64,000 nucleotides of DNA from Balneolaceae bacterium UBA3186. Its GTDB lineage: Bacteria; Bacteroidota; Rhodothermia; Balneolales; Balneolaceae. The translations under genes were made by a program, and so were the position numbers. A model generated the notes under the pieces. The model searched no databases. It was not told the origin of the DNA and was given only the letters and a program-made list of their open reading frames with translations. The stretch is from NCBI GenBank assembly GCA_002364085.1, contig DEXK01000011.1, forward strand, positions 143,863 to 207,862. Reading direction: 5' to 3'. This document shows positions 28,221 through 37,033 of the stretch, in pieces. The number at the start of each line of letters is the position of its first letter. Position 1 is the stretch's first letter.

Positions 28221-31200
28221 TTTGCTTCCTCAATTACTTTCAAAATCGGAAACCAGATTTCTTTAGAGCTATTTTGAAAATCAGAAGTAGTGATAAAGTC
28301 TTCTGATTCGAATATCAAACTATTGTAATAATCATCTTTTTCAGAAAACCCAGACCAAGTATTCCATTTTTTGAGTGCCGCCTTTTTTGCCTGGTCAACA
28401 GAATCGTTTTTGTATAAAGATTCTGCAAAAGCAAAACTTGTTTCAGGCGGAAAGATGTATGAAGATGGTTCTGCATTAGCTTTCGAATAAAAATCCAGAA
28501 GAAGACTTAATCCAATTTTTGGGTCTATAATATCAGGTATTAAGGTCAGATGATCTAGTTCATCATTTGAATCGAAATAAAATAATTGGCTTTTAAATTT
28601 TGAATTAAAATTTAAAACAAGATGATTAATCCATAGGCGTAGTAAGTTTTTACCTTTTAACTTTCCAAGTCTAATATCTAATCTGGTATCATCAAGTACA
28701 TTATCAACAGTGCCATCTAATATATAAGGCTCTAAATCTATTTCTACTTCAACTACTTTCTTACTTGTGAGATCAAAATTCTGTTTAACAGTCTTTAGCT
28801 TTTTTATCAGTTTCATATTTGAATCAAAATCTAATTGTCCCGCGAATCCTTCGGGCAGTAGCCCGGAAGCTCTTGAAACATCCAGTATTTTTGATTCATC
28901 GAGATCTTCAAAAAATGATTCGGTAAGAAATTCTTTTAAAGAGTATTTATTAAGACTTTCAACTGTAAATAGCTCCCGGTCTTCAGGTTCTTGTGTGTCT
29001 TCAAAGTTGTTAATGTTCAGTTTATTCCTGCAAAAAAACCTTAATGGATGGCTAAAAAAAGAAATCAAATCATTTACTGATACAGATAAAGGATTCTCTT
29101 TGTTTTCCAGAACTAATTCTGAACCAAAAAATTCCTGATCTCTTTTATGTAATTCAAGAATATTTTCAGCAATATTTTTTCTCCGATCAGAATAACTTAA
29201 CAGCCTCTTTGAATTTATGTTAAAATATTCTTTTTCAAAGCCATGAAGGCGGTGCCTTTCTATTTCAAGGATTATGTTATTTCGAGTACATATTTCTAAA
29301 AGTTCCTGTACAAAAACAGAGGGTGAATTACTTATTTTTGATTGACTATTCTCTCCCAAATAACTGATATGCAAAGTTTCTTGAGCAGCATTGATCATAT
29401 CGAAAAATAAATACCTTTGCTCATGCTGTTCAATACGATCTCCCTTTTCAGGAAATTTATGAATAAGATCAAATTCAGGCCTTGTATTTGAAACAGGAAA
29501 CACATTCTCACTTAATCCAAGTATAGCCACAAATTTATATGGAATGTTTCTATTTGGAACAAATTCATTAATAGTTATTCCATGTCCAAAACCTGATCCT
29601 GAAAAGCCTGAAGTAGAAAAATTTTCTTTAAACCAAGTCAAAAATAATTCAAAGCTAATACCTTCTTTAGAGTTAAACGGATGCAACTTTTTTTGGAGTT
29701 CCTGAAGGTCATTTACCAGTGTTTGAATTCCAAATTCTTGATCAAATTTCCTTTGCAAAAATACTTCCGCCAGGTGTATTATTTTTTCAATCCAATTCTC
29801 TATAGTTAATGCACTTTTTAAATTAAGTGACTCTATTTTCAATAGATTTATAAAGGAAGAAGTTTTTGCTATTAGTTCGGCTGATTCTTTCGATATAAAT
29901 CTTGAGTACACTGCTTTGTCTTCATACACCTTGAATTTATCTGGCTCCATAACATAGCCTAAAAAAAGTCTGTCTAATGCAGAAGCCCAAGAAAATATAG
30001 TTCCATCAAATCCTCTGTGTAACCTTAATTCAAAGGCCCAATTTCTTAAAGCTTTTATATCGGATTCGTCAAAGTACCATTTACTAGCTATTACAGGGTT
30101 TTCCAAAAGTTCAAGAACTGCATTAACTTTAAAATCGGAATTCAAAACATTCAATAGTTCCAACAGAGTATTCTTACTTATTGATGAAACATCAAAAAAA
30201 CCTCTCCCTATAGGTAATTTAGGTTCATTAATGGTTTCAGAAAAAACTTCTGTCAATGTGATTTGATAGTCTTCCAGGCGTGGTACTAGTATTAAACAAT
30301 CTTCTGGATTTAACTTGGGATCTTCATCGAGTGCATTAAGAAGAACATCTTTAAGTATTTCTGCTTCCCTTTTTTTGTTATGACATGAATGAATTTTAAT
30401 TGATCCATCAGAATCACTATAGTTTTTGACTTTTTTATCAATTATTGCAAACTGAACAGCTTCCAATTTCGAAGTGTTATTTTTAGCCGACTCAAATACA
30501 TTCTCTTTAACATCAGCTTTTGATGTAATGAGGCTAGTGCTCAAAACTTCTACATTATCATAATGTGATTTCAGAAGTTTATCCTTGAATAACAATGCAT
30601 CCTTATTGTTATCAGACCTACCGAATGAATATCCAAAATTATAAATTTGCTTGTGTTGTGATAACAAAGAAATGGTTTCTGAAAAAGGCTTAGAAAACTG
30701 TGGTAGGCTAACTATCCAAATATTATCTGGTACTTTTTTATAAGGAAAAGAATCATTTTTCAACCAGCTACATAAGTCATTAAAAGCATCTACTCTAGTA
30801 ATTATATCCTTTTCCGACTTCCATTTTGTGGACAAGTTTCTCCATAATTCGGCTTGCCATTTTTCATGTTTTGTATTATAAACTAAAAGTCCATGCTCCC
30901 ACTTTATTAATAACTCAGGCCTATATACTTGATACAAATCAAAGACATCAGAAATTGTCTTACTTAACTGTAACAAAAGTTTTTGATCAGTCGAGTTTTC
31001 CCGAACAATTTTCCCTAAAAGCACATGATCTTCGTTTAATGCTTCAAAGATAGTCCATTGAAGAGGGATTCTGTCTGACGGCAAGTATTTAGGCAACTCT
31101 GGTCTATTTAACCGGTATAGCTTCCACAAAAATTCGGATGGAAAGATGAACTCGTTATTTGCAGATATAGAATTATTCTTAGCTTCCTGAAGAGTAACCC

Positions 31201-31333
31201 ATTGTTGCATTTCTTTATTTTGTACAATGATCCAATTTTTTACAAAAGGATCGTCTAGATTTTTAGATGAAAGAAGGTCTAAAAATTTTTCGGAAAGCTG
31301 AGTAAGAGAATCAAATCTATAATCAAAAAACAT
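28217..31333 (-). CDS. recC: RecC, exodeoxyribonuclease V gamma subunit
   Basis: This 1038-residue protein is the RecC scaffold, a helicase-like protein without ATPase motifs. Typical segments are QNKEMQQWVTLQEAKNN, KIHSCHNKKREAEILKDVLLNALDEDP, DCLILVPRLEDYQITLTEVF, FVPNRNIPYKFVAILGLSENVFP and LSVSVNDLISFFSHPLRFFCRNKL. RecC recognises Chi in E. coli; the Chi sequence here is not known. It is first in the recC-recB-recD operon and overlaps recB by 4 bp. A Bacteroidota-like promoter and a palindrome lie right before its start. Confidence 0.9.
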   Translation of the reverse strand: MFFDYRFDSLTQLSEKFLDLLSSKNLDDPFVKNWIIVQNKEMQQWVTLQEAKNNSISANNEFIFPSEFLWKLYRLNRPELPKYLPSDRIPLQWTIFEALNEDHVLLGKIVRENSTDQKLLLQLSKTISDVFDLYQVYRPELLIKWEHGLLVYNTKHEKWQAELWRNLSTKWKSEKDIITRVDAFNDLCSWLKNDSFPYKKVPDNIWIVSLPQFSKPFSETISLLSQHKQIYNFGYSFGRSDNNKDALLFKDKLLKSHYDNVEVLSTSLITSKADVKENVFESAKNNTSKLEAVQFAIIDKKVKNYSDSDGSIKIHSCHNKKREAEILKDVLLNALDEDPKLNPEDCLILVPRLEDYQITLTEVFSETINEPKLPIGRGFFDVSSISKNTLLELLNVLNSDFKVNAVLELLENPVIASKWYFDESDIKALRNWAFELRLHRGFDGTIFSWASALDRLFLGYVMEPDKFKVYEDKAVYSRFISKESAELIAKTSSFINLLKIESLNLKSALTIENWIEKIIHLAEVFLQRKFDQEFGIQTLVNDLQELQKKLHPFNSKEGISFELFLTWFKENFSTSGFSGSGFGHGITINEFVPNRNIPYKFVAILGLSENVFPVSNTRPEFDLIHKFPEKGDRIEQHEQRYLFFDMINAAQETLHISYLGENSQSKISNSPSVFVQELLEICTRNNIILEIERHRLHGFEKEYFNINSKRLLSYSDRRKNIAENILELHKRDQEFFGSELVLENKENPLSVSVNDLISFFSHPLRFFCRNKLNINNFEDTQEPEDRELFTVESLNKYSLKEFLTESFFEDLDESKILDVSRASGLLPEGFAGQLDFDSNMKLIKKLKTVKQNFDLTSKKVVEVEIDLEPYILDGTVDNVLDDTRLDIRLGKLKGKNLLRLWINHLVLNFNSKFKSQLFYFDSNDELDHLTLIPDIIDPKIGLSLLLDFYSKANAEPSSYIFPPETSFAFAESLYKNDSVDQAKKAALKKWNTWSGFSEKDDYYNSLIFESEDFITTSDFQNSSKEIWFPILKVIEEAK

Positions 31334-31338
31334 ATGCC

Positions 31339-31365
31339 ATTTTGTATGACAAAAGTATACAAAAT
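31339..31365 (-). promoter_or_regulatory. Palindrome overlapping the recC promoter
   Basis: ATTTTGTAT (31339-31347) and ATACAAAAT (31357-31365) form a 9-bp inverted repeat with a 9-nt spacer. It overlaps a good Bacteroidota -7 box (TACTTTTG at 31357-31350 on the minus strand) with a TTTG -33 box at 31378-31375, 17 nt away. An operator that controls recCBD is plausible. Confidence 0.5.
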
Positions 31366-31384
31366 TGGTAAGGTCAAATCAGAA

Positions 31385-31651
31385 CTATTCTAACTCTCTT
31401 TTATTTTTTAATGCTTGCTTCAAAAAGGAATTTGCAATAGCACTAAACGATTCTTTTTCCTCCTTGGCTATAGTTCTAATTTGCCGTATAACTGGCTCCT
31501 CCAAATAGTAACTAGCTACCATTTTTTTAACTTCAGGTTCTGCAACAGAAGAATTAGAATCGTTTTGAATGCTTCTTATAAAATCAAATGAAGCATGGCT
31601 CTTTAAGCTGTACGCTAAAGGATTATGCCCCAAACTTGTTTTTTTTGACAT
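31385..31651 (-). CDS. Small ribbon-helix-helix-like protein, ParA partner candidate
   Basis: This 88-residue protein has a disordered N-terminus (about 1-45) and a C-terminal block ASYYLEEPVIRQIRTIAKEEKESFSAIANSFLKQALKN that fits a ribbon-helix-helix DNA-binding fold (strand, helix, helix). It starts just after the parA stop (3-bp gap). ParA-type ATPases on plasmids often pair with a small RHH centromere-binding protein (ParG/CopG-like) in place of ParB. I infer a similar role, and the protein might also act as repressor of this locus. It is basic overall and has no recognised enzyme motif. Confidence 0.6.
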   Translation of the reverse strand: MSKKTSLGHNPLAYSLKSHASFDFIRSIQNDSNSSVAEPEVKKMVASYYLEEPVIRQIRTIAKEEKESFSAIANSFLKQALKNKRELE

Positions 31652-31654
31652 TAT

Positions 31655-32410
31655 TTAATGACCATTCTTGATTTCTTTTGCTAAAGCAAAATAATCTTTT
31701 GCACCATTACTTTTTTCGTCATACTCAAAAATAGTTTTATGATGACTTGGTGCTTCAGCTAAAGCAACGTTATCTCTAATTATTGTACTAAATACTTTAT
31801 CACCGAAGTAGTCCTGAATGTGCCCTACAACTTCTTTATTTAGATTTTTACGGCTGTCATAAAGAGTACAAATTATACCACCAACAGCAAGTCGGTTATT
31901 TAATCTCTGTTGAACAATTTTTATCAAGTCTAGCAATTTAGATAAACCATGTAATGCCAAATATTCTGATTGCAGAACAATAAAAATATCCTCAACTGCA
32001 GTGAATGCATTTAGGGTTAACAGCCCCAAATTTGGAGGGCAATCAATCAAAACAAAATCATATTCATCCTCTTTAATTTGTTCGAGGACATTCTTTAGTA
32101 ATCCTTCTCTTGCAGGTTCGTTAGCCAGTTCAAGTTCTGCTCCGGACAGTTCCAATGAGGATGGTATAAAATCAAACCCATTATGCTTTATTATGGCTTC
32201 TTTAGCAGTAGCATTACCTTTCAGAGCATGATAAATGTTTTTATCAACACGGTTGGAATGCATTTTCAAGGAATAGGTTAAATTTGCTTGCGGATCTAAA
32301 TCAATTAGTAAAACTTTTTTTCCAAGTTTAGCCAAAGCTGCACCAATGTTAATGGTGGAAGTTGTTTTACCAACTCCCCCTTTTTGATTTGTTAATGCAA
32401 TAGTTTTCAT
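31655..32410 (-). CDS. parA: ParA/Soj-family partition ATPase
   Basis: This 251-residue protein has the deviant Walker A KGGVGKTT (about 10-17), the switch region DLDPQANLT, DFVLIDCPPNLGLL and VGGIICTLYD, all typical of ParA/Soj. It lacks an N-terminal HTH, as in chromosomal Soj or plasmid type Ib ParA. These ATPases bind DNA non-specifically and move partition complexes. Directly downstream is the RHH-like gene in place of a parB. No iterated centromere repeats are evident in the 180 bp in front. Together with the lack of any plasmid genes, it may be a chromosomal or integrated segregation module. Confidence 0.85.
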   Translation of the reverse strand: MKTIALTNQKGGVGKTTSTINIGAALAKLGKKVLLIDLDPQANLTYSLKMHSNRVDKNIYHALKGNATAKEAIIKHNGFDFIPSSLELSGAELELANEPAREGLLKNVLEQIKEDEYDFVLIDCPPNLGLLTLNAFTAVEDIFIVLQSEYLALHGLSKLLDLIKIVQQRLNNRLAVGGIICTLYDSRKNLNKEVVGHIQDYFGDKVFSTIIRDNVALAEAPSHHKTIFEYDEKSNGAKDYFALAKEIKNGH

Positions 32411-32590
32411 TTCTTGTGATGAATTAAGTCTGGATTCAAAATATTTTTTCTACCATATAGAGAGTTGGAATCACATGATGTTACATAAACGGATGTTTTC
32501 AGACTTAGATATAAATATTAGAATCCATTATATGGGTTGATCCAATTTGGTTCAGTGTTAATAATCATCGTACATTCTAATAAAAATTAG

Positions 32591-32962
32591 ATGCGCTTTT
32601 TTAGTAGAAAACTTATTAAACCACAAGATCTTAACGCACACGGAACGTTGTTTGGCGGAACGGTTTTAAGTTGGATAGATGAGGAAGCTGCAATATTCGT
32701 GCTCTGCCAATTAGGTAAAGGAAATATTGTCACAAAATATATGTCTGAAATAAATTTTGTGAATTCTGCTCCCTTAGGTGAAGTCATTGAAATTGGTATG
32801 GAAACAGTACGATTTGGTACTACTTCCATAACTGTAAAGTGTGAAGTAAGAACAAAATTTGAGAAAAAGACAATCATCACTATAGATGAAATAATCTTTG
32901 TCCACGTGGATGAATTTGGAAAGCCTTCTCCTCATTTTATAAAAGAAGCGGTAAACGACTGA
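32591..32962 (+). CDS. Acyl-CoA thioesterase, hotdog fold (YciA-like)
   Basis: This 123-residue single hotdog-domain protein has HGTLFGGTVLSWIDEEAAIFV, the active-site helix of the acyl-CoA thioester hydrolase family (Asp in WID), followed by NFVNSAPLGEVIEIG and the EVRT strand. These enzymes cleave short to medium acyl-CoA to free CoA and acid; the exact substrate is not clear. It is 7 bp upstream of the Hpt gene, so it is probably co-transcribed, and divergent from parA. Confidence 0.8.
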   Translation: MRFFSRKLIKPQDLNAHGTLFGGTVLSWIDEEAAIFVLCQLGKGNIVTKYMSEINFVNSAPLGEVIEIGMETVRFGTTSITVKCEVRTKFEKKTIITIDEIIFVHVDEFGKPSPHFIKEAVND

Positions 32963-32969
32963 AGATTAT

Positions 32970-33317
32970 ATGACTAAATTGATTGATTTTACTTCTCTGA
33001 ACGAAATGTTATACGGAGACGAGAAATATATTAAAGAGTTTGCTGAGGCAGCCATTATTTCATTTACAGAGTTCAAAACAAACTATTCCCTTTTTCTGCA
33101 AAAAAGAGATGAGGAAAATTTTAGAAGAGCTGGACATAAAATCAAGCCGGTTGCACAAATGCTTGGTTTAAATTCAATCGTTGATGAATACGAAAACGCT
33201 AAAAAAATTATCTGGGAAGAGAAACCAGATTCTGATATCCAGTCTTCAATTATCAAAATGGATAAAACATGTAATCAAGTTCTAAATGAGCTTGAAAACA
33301 TTTCTTCCAATGAATAA
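32970..33317 (+). CDS. Histidine phosphotransfer (Hpt) domain protein
   Basis: This 115-residue all-helical protein carries AGHKIKPVAQMLGL, the Hpt phosphoacceptor motif with His56. It is an isolated Hpt module and would relay phosphate between a hybrid histidine kinase and a response regulator. It lies 7 bp after the thioesterase gene and 61 bp before an OmpR-type regulator gene. A link with that two-component pair is an inference, because that kinase is not a hybrid. Confidence 0.75.
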   Translation: MTKLIDFTSLNEMLYGDEKYIKEFAEAAIISFTEFKTNYSLFLQKRDEENFRRAGHKIKPVAQMLGLNSIVDEYENAKKIIWEEKPDSDIQSSIIKMDKTCNQVLNELENISSNE

Positions 33318-33378
33318 TGTTATTTCTATGTGATACTTTTACTTTATTGATGATATAATTTATCAAAAAAGATATCAC

Positions 33379-34104
33379 ATGAGTTCACAACCCCCTCCGA
33401 TTCTTATTGTAGAAGATGATTCCGATCTCTCAGAACTAATAAAAATCCAACTTACCGATAATGATTACAAAGTAGATCAAGCTTTAAATGGCCGTATTGC
33501 TCTTCAGAAAGCTCTTGAAAATGAATATTCATTGATAATATTAGATATCATGCTACCTGAAGTTGATGGATTCGAGATATGTAAAATGGTTAGAAAAGAA
33601 AATCAACAAATCCCGATTTTAATGCTTACAGCTAAAGCCGAAGAAGTTGATAAGATAATGGGACTTGAATACGGAGCAGATGATTACCTCACAAAACCAT
33701 TTTCGATTAAGGAACTGGTTGCCCGAGTTAAAGCACTTTTAAGGCGAGCTTCAACATCTAAACCCGAAGACTCTTCAAAATTGGACAAACTTGATTTTGG
33801 TGAGCTGATTATCTACCCAAATAAAAGATCTGTGCAGGTTCATGACCAACTTATTGAACTTACTTCAAAGGAATTCGAGCTACTTCTTTTGTTTGCAAAC
33901 AATCCAGGTAGAGCATACAGTAGACAAGAATTACTCGATGTAGTTTGGGGATATCAATACAGCGGTTATAGTCATACCGTAAACTCCCATATCAATCGGT
34001 TAAGAAGTAAAATTGAAAAAAATCCCTCAGAACCTAAATATATCACTACTGTTTGGGGCATGGGATATAAATTTGCTGAACTTGAAGAACTCGGATTGGC
34101 ATGA
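33379..34104 (+). CDS. OmpR/PhoB-family response regulator
   Basis: This 241-residue protein has a receiver domain with Asp13/Asp14 and the phospho-acceptor Asp56 (LIILDIMLPEVDG), followed by LMLTAKA and the conserved Lys in TKPFS. A winged-helix OmpR DNA-binding domain (about 145-240) has LTSKEFELLLLF and HINRLRSKIEKNP with YITTVWGMGYKF. It is a typical transcription factor paired with the next gene, whose start overlaps it by 4 bp. Confidence 0.92.
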   Translation: MSSQPPPILIVEDDSDLSELIKIQLTDNDYKVDQALNGRIALQKALENEYSLIILDIMLPEVDGFEICKMVRKENQQIPILMLTAKAEEVDKIMGLEYGADDYLTKPFSIKELVARVKALLRRASTSKPEDSSKLDKLDFGELIIYPNKRSVQVHDQLIELTSKEFELLLLFANNPGRAYSRQELLDVVWGYQYSGYSHTVNSHINRLRSKIEKNPSEPKYITTVWGMGYKFAELEELGLA

Positions 34105-35576
34105 AGATAAAGCAAAGTTTTTATACTAAAATTTCAACTACGTTTCTTGTCTTGGTTTTAGCTTTGGGGATCTCTTTCGCTTACTTAGGGGTATCATCTT
34201 CGCTTATGTATGTGGATGAAACCGGTCAAAAAGTAAATAAAATGCTTGCTGAAGATATGGCTTCACACTTTCAACCGTATCTTATGGATTCAATTGAAGG
34301 TGACAGCATTATTTCTGTAATCCAGTATCTTAATGGAATCAACCCGGAAATTGATATTTATTTACTGAGTAGTAATGGCATGATAAAGTGGTTTTATCCT
34401 AGCCAAAATCCGGATGCCGAGGTTCAAATTTCGAGAGTTAATACCGCTCCGCTTGACGAATTTATTGCCGGTGAAATGTTACCTATTTATGGAGATGATC
34501 CATTAAACGCCGGGGTAAAAAAACCTTTTTCAGTTGCCCCTATTTCTATAATGGGTAGCAAAGGTTGTTATTTGTATGTAATTCTTTCAGGTCAACAATT
34601 TGACCAAGCTGCTGCAATGGTCCAGAATAGCTACATACTTAGAAACACATTTATTGGTTTAGGTTTAATTTTGCTCGTTACATTAATTTTAGGATTAATT
34701 GTTTTCAGGTTGTTAACAAGCCGATTGCGACATGTAAGTGAGACTGTTAAGTCATTTGAACAAGGACAATTAGAGCGTAGAGTTAAAGTAAATTCTAATG
34801 ATGAAGTTGGTCTTTTGGGAGCATCCTTTAATCAAATGGCTGATACCTTAGTTTCGAATATGGATGAAATTAAACAAATAGATAAATTACGTAGAGAATT
34901 AGTTGCAAATGTTTCTCACGACTTAAGAAGCCCACTCGCTTCCATTCAAGGTTATTTGGAAACCATACAGCAAAAAGAGCCTTCAATAAATCCTGAAGAT
35001 CGATCAAAGTACTACGAGATCGTTTTAAGAAATACAAAAAAGCTAGGCACTTTGATTGAGGAGCTATTTGAGCTTTCTAAATTTGATGCTCAGGACGTTC
35101 AACCTGAAATGGAACCCGTTTCCATGGCTGAGCTTGCTCAAGATCTTGTACAACAATTTAAACCACTTGCTGAGCAAAAGGGCATTACATTAAAAGCAGT
35201 GCTCTCTGATGAACATAAAAACTTAGTATATGCTGATATCGCATTAATGGAACGTGCAATTTCTAATCTAATAGATAATGCTCTTAAACATACACCTGCA
35301 GGTGGTACGGTTTCCATCATTTCAACTAACGATAAAGAAAACGTTAGTTTTACAATTTCAGATACAGGTAAAGGAATTGCCGAAGAAAATATTCAACGTA
35401 TTTTTGATCGATTTTACCAGGAAGATCCCAGCAGAACCGTTGGTTCAGGAGCAGGTTTAGGTTTATCTATAGCTCAAAAAATTTTAGAGTTACACGGATC
35501 TAAACTTTCAGTAGAAAGCAAATCGGGTAATGGAACCACTTTTTCTTTCGTGCTCTCCCCTCAAATCAGTTACTAA
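34101..35576 (+). CDS. Membrane sensor histidine kinase
   Basis: This 491-residue kinase has a first membrane helix at about 13-35, a periplasmic sensing part to about 180, a second helix at about 182-204 and a HAMP domain. The H box is NVSHDLRSPLAS (His273). The ATPase has NLIDNALKHTP, SDTGKGIAEE, FYQEDPSRTVGSGAGLGLSI. It would autophosphorylate on His273 and signal to the response regulator just upstream (4-bp overlap, so one operon). The periplasmic part is about 145 residues and does not resemble a named sensor type to me. Confidence 0.9.
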   Translation: MKIKQSFYTKISTTFLVLVLALGISFAYLGVSSSLMYVDETGQKVNKMLAEDMASHFQPYLMDSIEGDSIISVIQYLNGINPEIDIYLLSSNGMIKWFYPSQNPDAEVQISRVNTAPLDEFIAGEMLPIYGDDPLNAGVKKPFSVAPISIMGSKGCYLYVILSGQQFDQAAAMVQNSYILRNTFIGLGLILLVTLILGLIVFRLLTSRLRHVSETVKSFEQGQLERRVKVNSNDEVGLLGASFNQMADTLVSNMDEIKQIDKLRRELVANVSHDLRSPLASIQGYLETIQQKEPSINPEDRSKYYEIVLRNTKKLGTLIEELFELSKFDAQDVQPEMEPVSMAELAQDLVQQFKPLAEQKGITLKAVLSDEHKNLVYADIALMERAISNLIDNALKHTPAGGTVSIISTNDKENVSFTISDTGKGIAEENIQRIFDRFYQEDPSRTVGSGAGLGLSIAQKILELHGSKLSVESKSGNGTTFSFVLSPQISY

Positions 35577-35643
35577 GTTCTATTCAGTTTTGTATTATAT
35601 TATTCGAATTATAAACTGAGTTGAAACTTAAATAATCAAACAC

Positions 35644-36657
35644 ATGGCAATATTAATTACCGGCGGTGCAGGATATATTGGAAGTCACACTGTCCTTGAA
35701 CTTCTAGAATTGAATAAAGAAGAAGTAGTAGTAGTTGATAATCTTTCAAACAGCAGTAAAGAATCGCTTATTAGAGTTGAATCTATTACCGGAAAAAGCC
35801 CTGTTTTCTACGAACAAGACCTACTTGATGCAACCGCTTTGGATAAAGTTTTTTCTAACCATGATATTGAGTCAGTTATACATTTTGCAGGTTACAAAGC
35901 AGTGGGTGAATCTGTACAAAAACCAATGATGTATTATCAAAATAATCTTGACAGTACATTGATTTTATGCGAGGTAATGAAAAAACACAATGTTAAAAAC
36001 TTGGTTTTTAGCTCATCTGCTACCGTTTATGGCGATCCAGAGTCGGTGCCAATCACGGAAGAGTCATCTTTATCAGCTACTAATCCTTATGGTAGAACTA
36101 AACTTTTTATAGAATATATTTTAAAAGATTTACATACTTCTGACAACAGCTGGAATATTGCCCTTCTTCGTTATTTCAATCCTGTGGGCGCCCACAAAAG
36201 TGGTTTGATTGGAGAAGACCCTAATGATATACCGAATAACCTTATGCCTTATGTTTCTCAGGTTGCTGTTGGAAAATTAGAGCAACTTTCAGTATTTGGT
36301 GATGACTATCCAACAACTGACGGAACAGGAGTCAGGGATTATATTCATGTGGTTGACCTCGCTTTGGGACACTTGAAAGCTATTGAAAAACTTAAATCTA
36401 ATCCCGGATTGGTAGTTTATAATTTAGGAACAGGAAAAGGAACCAGTGTTCTTGAAATGGTAAAAGCTTTTGAAGACGCATCGGGAAAAACAGTAAAATA
36501 TAAAATTGCTCCCCGTAGAGCCGGTGATATTGCCACTTGCTATGCTGATCCTGCTAAAGCTGAAACCGAACTTGGCTGGACAGCAAAAAGAGGAATAAAA
36601 GAAATGTGTGAAGATGCCTGGAAATGGCAATCAGAAAATCCAAACGGATATAATTAA
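35644..36657 (+). CDS. galE: UDP-glucose 4-epimerase
   Basis: This 337-residue extended SDR has the NAD-binding GGAGYIGSHT at the N-terminus, the catalytic SSSATVYG (Ser) and YGRTK (Tyr-x3-Lys), RYFNPVGAH and the C-terminal substrate region. It interconverts UDP-glucose and UDP-galactose, supplying galactose for surface polysaccharide. The length is usual for GalE. It stands alone, with a 67-bp gap to the kinase gene and the tRNA-Leu gene right after. Confidence 0.93.
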   Translation: MAILITGGAGYIGSHTVLELLELNKEEVVVVDNLSNSSKESLIRVESITGKSPVFYEQDLLDATALDKVFSNHDIESVIHFAGYKAVGESVQKPMMYYQNNLDSTLILCEVMKKHNVKNLVFSSSATVYGDPESVPITEESSLSATNPYGRTKLFIEYILKDLHTSDNSWNIALLRYFNPVGAHKSGLIGEDPNDIPNNLMPYVSQVAVGKLEQLSVFGDDYPTTDGTGVRDYIHVVDLALGHLKAIEKLKSNPGLVVYNLGTGKGTSVLEMVKAFEDASGKTVKYKIAPRRAGDIATCYADPAKAETELGWTAKRGIKEMCEDAWKWQSENPNGYN

Positions 36658-36665
36658 GAAAACGG

Positions 36666-36696
36666 TTGTTAAGAATTTCAAACACACTTATCTTTG
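36666..36696 (+). promoter_or_regulatory. Bacteroidota-type promoter for tRNA-Leu
   Basis: TTG (36666-36668), a 20-nt spacer and TATCTTTG (36689-36696) match the Bacteroidota -33/-7 pattern. The tRNA starts 11 nt downstream of the box. Confidence 0.6.
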
Positions 36697-36706
36697 TTCT
36701 TCTTAA

Positions 36707-36788
36707 GCCAAAGTGGCGGAACTGGTAGACGCGCACGACTCAAACTCGTGTTCCTCACGGAGTAGGGGTTCGATTCCCCTCTTTGGTA
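36707..36788 (+). tRNA. tRNA-Leu(CAA)
   Basis: An 82-nt class II tRNA. The acceptor arm GCCAAAG pairs with CTTTGGT (G-U at the first pair). The anticodon stem CACGA/TCGTG encloses the loop CTCAAAC, with anticodon CAA at 36741-36743 (reads UUG). There is a long variable arm and a TTCGATT T-loop. The discriminator is A, and only CA follows, so CCA is added after transcription. Preceded by a promoter and followed by a terminator. Confidence 0.95.
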
Positions 36789-36790
36789 CA

Positions 36791-36825
36791 AAAAGCCTTG
36801 TAGATTTAATATTTACAAGGCTTTT
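36791..36825 (+). terminator. Intrinsic terminator after tRNA-Leu
   Basis: A 12-bp stem (arms 36791-36802 and 36814-36825, AAAAGCCTTGTA with its complement) with an 11-nt loop and a T run on the plus strand. Confidence 0.85.
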
Positions 36826-36868
36826 TTATTTATATTGAAGGGTATCAATCTTAATCAAATTTAAATAA

Positions 36869-37033
36869 ATGAGTCTGTTACGAATTATTCTCGCAATATT
36901 TCTACCTCCTGTTGGAGTTTTCTTAACCGTTGGAATTGGTTCTGCTTTCTGGATAAATATTTTGTTAACAATTCTCGGATATATACCCGGAATTATACAT
37001 GCTGTTTGGGTAATCGCTAAAGCAGATCAATGA
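36869..37033 (+). CDS. YqaE/Pmp3-family small membrane protein
   Basis: This 54-residue protein (MSLLRIILAIFLPPVGVFLT...) has two membrane helices and the LPPVGV motif of the Pmp3/YqaE stress-induced family, which influences membrane potential in yeast and is widespread in bacteria. Its stop overlaps the start of the aldo/keto reductase gene (ATGA, 36869 to 37033 and 37030 onward), suggesting coupled translation. Confidence 0.8.
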   Translation: MSLLRIILAIFLPPVGVFLTVGIGSAFWINILLTILGYIPGIIHAVWVIAKADQ

